From positions 420,440-484,439 of the forward strand of contig QEOQ01000114.1 in the NCBI GenBank assembly GCA_010279815.1: DNA of 64,000 nt. Direction: 5' to 3'. The position numbers were made by a program, and so were the translations under genes. This document shows, one piece after another, positions 63,382 to 64,000 of the stretch (its first letter is position 1; every line of letters begins with the position of its first letter). The notes under the pieces are model-generated. The model saw only the letters and a program-made list of their open reading frames with translations, made no database searches and was not told the origin of the DNA. This DNA comes from Brachionus plicatilis. Taxonomy: Eukaryota; Rotifera; Eurotatoria; Ploima; Brachionidae.

Positions 63382-64000
63382 CAGTCGTTCCTCGGTATAA
63401 CTAGCAAGTTGGGCGAAAATTTTTGTGCTCGTTATATCGAAACTAGTTTTATCGAAATCCCATTGAAAAGGATGGGCAATTTTTATTTTTTAATTAAAAT
63501 TTTTATTGAAAAATTTAAAAAAAAAAGATAAATAAAACTAAAATTTAGCTTTTTTACAAAATCTGTAATACTGGATTGTTTGGTTTTACATTTTTCTAGT
63601 ACAATATTTTCAATATTAAACAAAAAATCAACAACGTTGGAAAAATCTTCTTTTTTATTTAGAAAAAAATCTTTTAAATCATTAATTCTTTCGATTGCAT
63701 CCTTTGAGCTAAAATCTGATTTTTTTAGTTTTGTTATATCTTCGACTTCAGAATCACTGTCATCTTTGTTCTCAGCATTTGAAATTGAGTTGATAATTTC
63801 GATATCTGTTAAAGAACCCCTCGCTGGTAAATTGGAATCGATTGAAACATTCTTTTTTTTTGAGCAAGTTTATCTGTCATTTTTTTCAATTAGATTAGAC
63901 AATTTTTTTATTTTAGATTTAAATATTTATTTAATCATTAAAATTCTCAATTACCGATCTAGGAAAAATAATAAATGTGAAATTTATTCTAAAGGATCCA
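63382..64000. mobile_element. Tigger/pogo-like element, left end only
   Basis: Begins CAGTCGTTCCTCGGTATAAC after TA at 63380-63381, a typical pogo/Tigger terminus, with CTCGTTATATCGAAAC-type subterminal sequence. It runs off the window, so the right end is not seen. Confidence 0.7.
63538..63870 (-). pseudogene. Tigger/pogo transposase C-terminal part
   Basis: Minus-strand frame upstream of TAG at 63538-63540: SLTDIEIINSISNAENKDDS, an acidic linker, DFSSKDAIERINDLKDFF, then KTKQSSITDFVKKLNF at the end. The K-Q-SSITDF terminus is the family's usual tail. The frame is closed by a stop near 63870; poly-A slippage there may hide a frameshift, so the coding may continue beyond the window. Confidence 0.65.

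Overview
This window is AT-rich metazoan nuclear DNA with spliced genes (GT-AG introns of about 50-80 bp plus transposon-swollen ones), AATAAA signals and a very dense load of DNA transposons, MITE-like foldback repeats and retroelement fragments. The base composition, the NGDLASGS-type WD40 repeats and the mix of Tc1, Tigger and hAT relics fit a monogonont rotifer such as Brachionus. That assignment is inference from style, not from any species marker.

The left edge (2-2266) holds the 3' part of a PARP4 (vault PARP)-like gene. It reads from the end of a vWA region through an embedded ubiquitin-like domain ending LRLRGG to a PARP4-type vault-binding C-terminus. A minus-strand WD40 gene with a C-terminal membrane segment follows (4557-5816). 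The largest gene is a full-length proteasome activator PA200/PSME4. I reconstruct it as 12 exons between 8358 and 35850 (5,895 coding bases, 1,964 aa, ending in the gate-opening YYA). Its introns 3, 7, 9, 10 and 11 are filled with mobile elements: a TA-flanked foldback element with another nested inside, two hAT-like MITEs, an LTR retroelement fragment carrying an RRM plus coiled-coil reading frame, a 1.1 kb terminal-inverted-repeat element carrying a PHD finger, a SWIM-type transposase relic and a Tigger relic.

From 35.9 to 46.4 kb there is a gene-poor repeat field: a second Tigger relic, GC-rich foldback elements, a 3.1 kb inverted-repeat structure, and a 1.2 kb insertion whose empty site can be read in paralogous repeats. 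At 46455-48161 lies an apparently intact Tc1 element (341-aa DD34E transposase, two binding-site-like repeats per end, TA target duplication). A three-exon secreted serine protease (50031-51135) has a TATA-like box, a duplicated 75-bp upstream unit and a C-terminal hydrophobic tail that looks like a GPI signal. A small two-exon coiled-coil gene lies at 53158-53536 (minus).

The right part holds a transposase relic with a PKYHCELNPIE motif, a 5.3 kb inverted repeat enclosing a frameshifted non-LTR reverse transcriptase, a small EF-hand gene (62313-62573, minus) and the left end of a third Tigger-like element running off the window. The cellular genes show no functional linkage to each other. 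The main biology is one housekeeping proteasome gene tolerating about 20 kb of intronic transposons, and families of short elements that keep only the terminal piece of their parent transposase.
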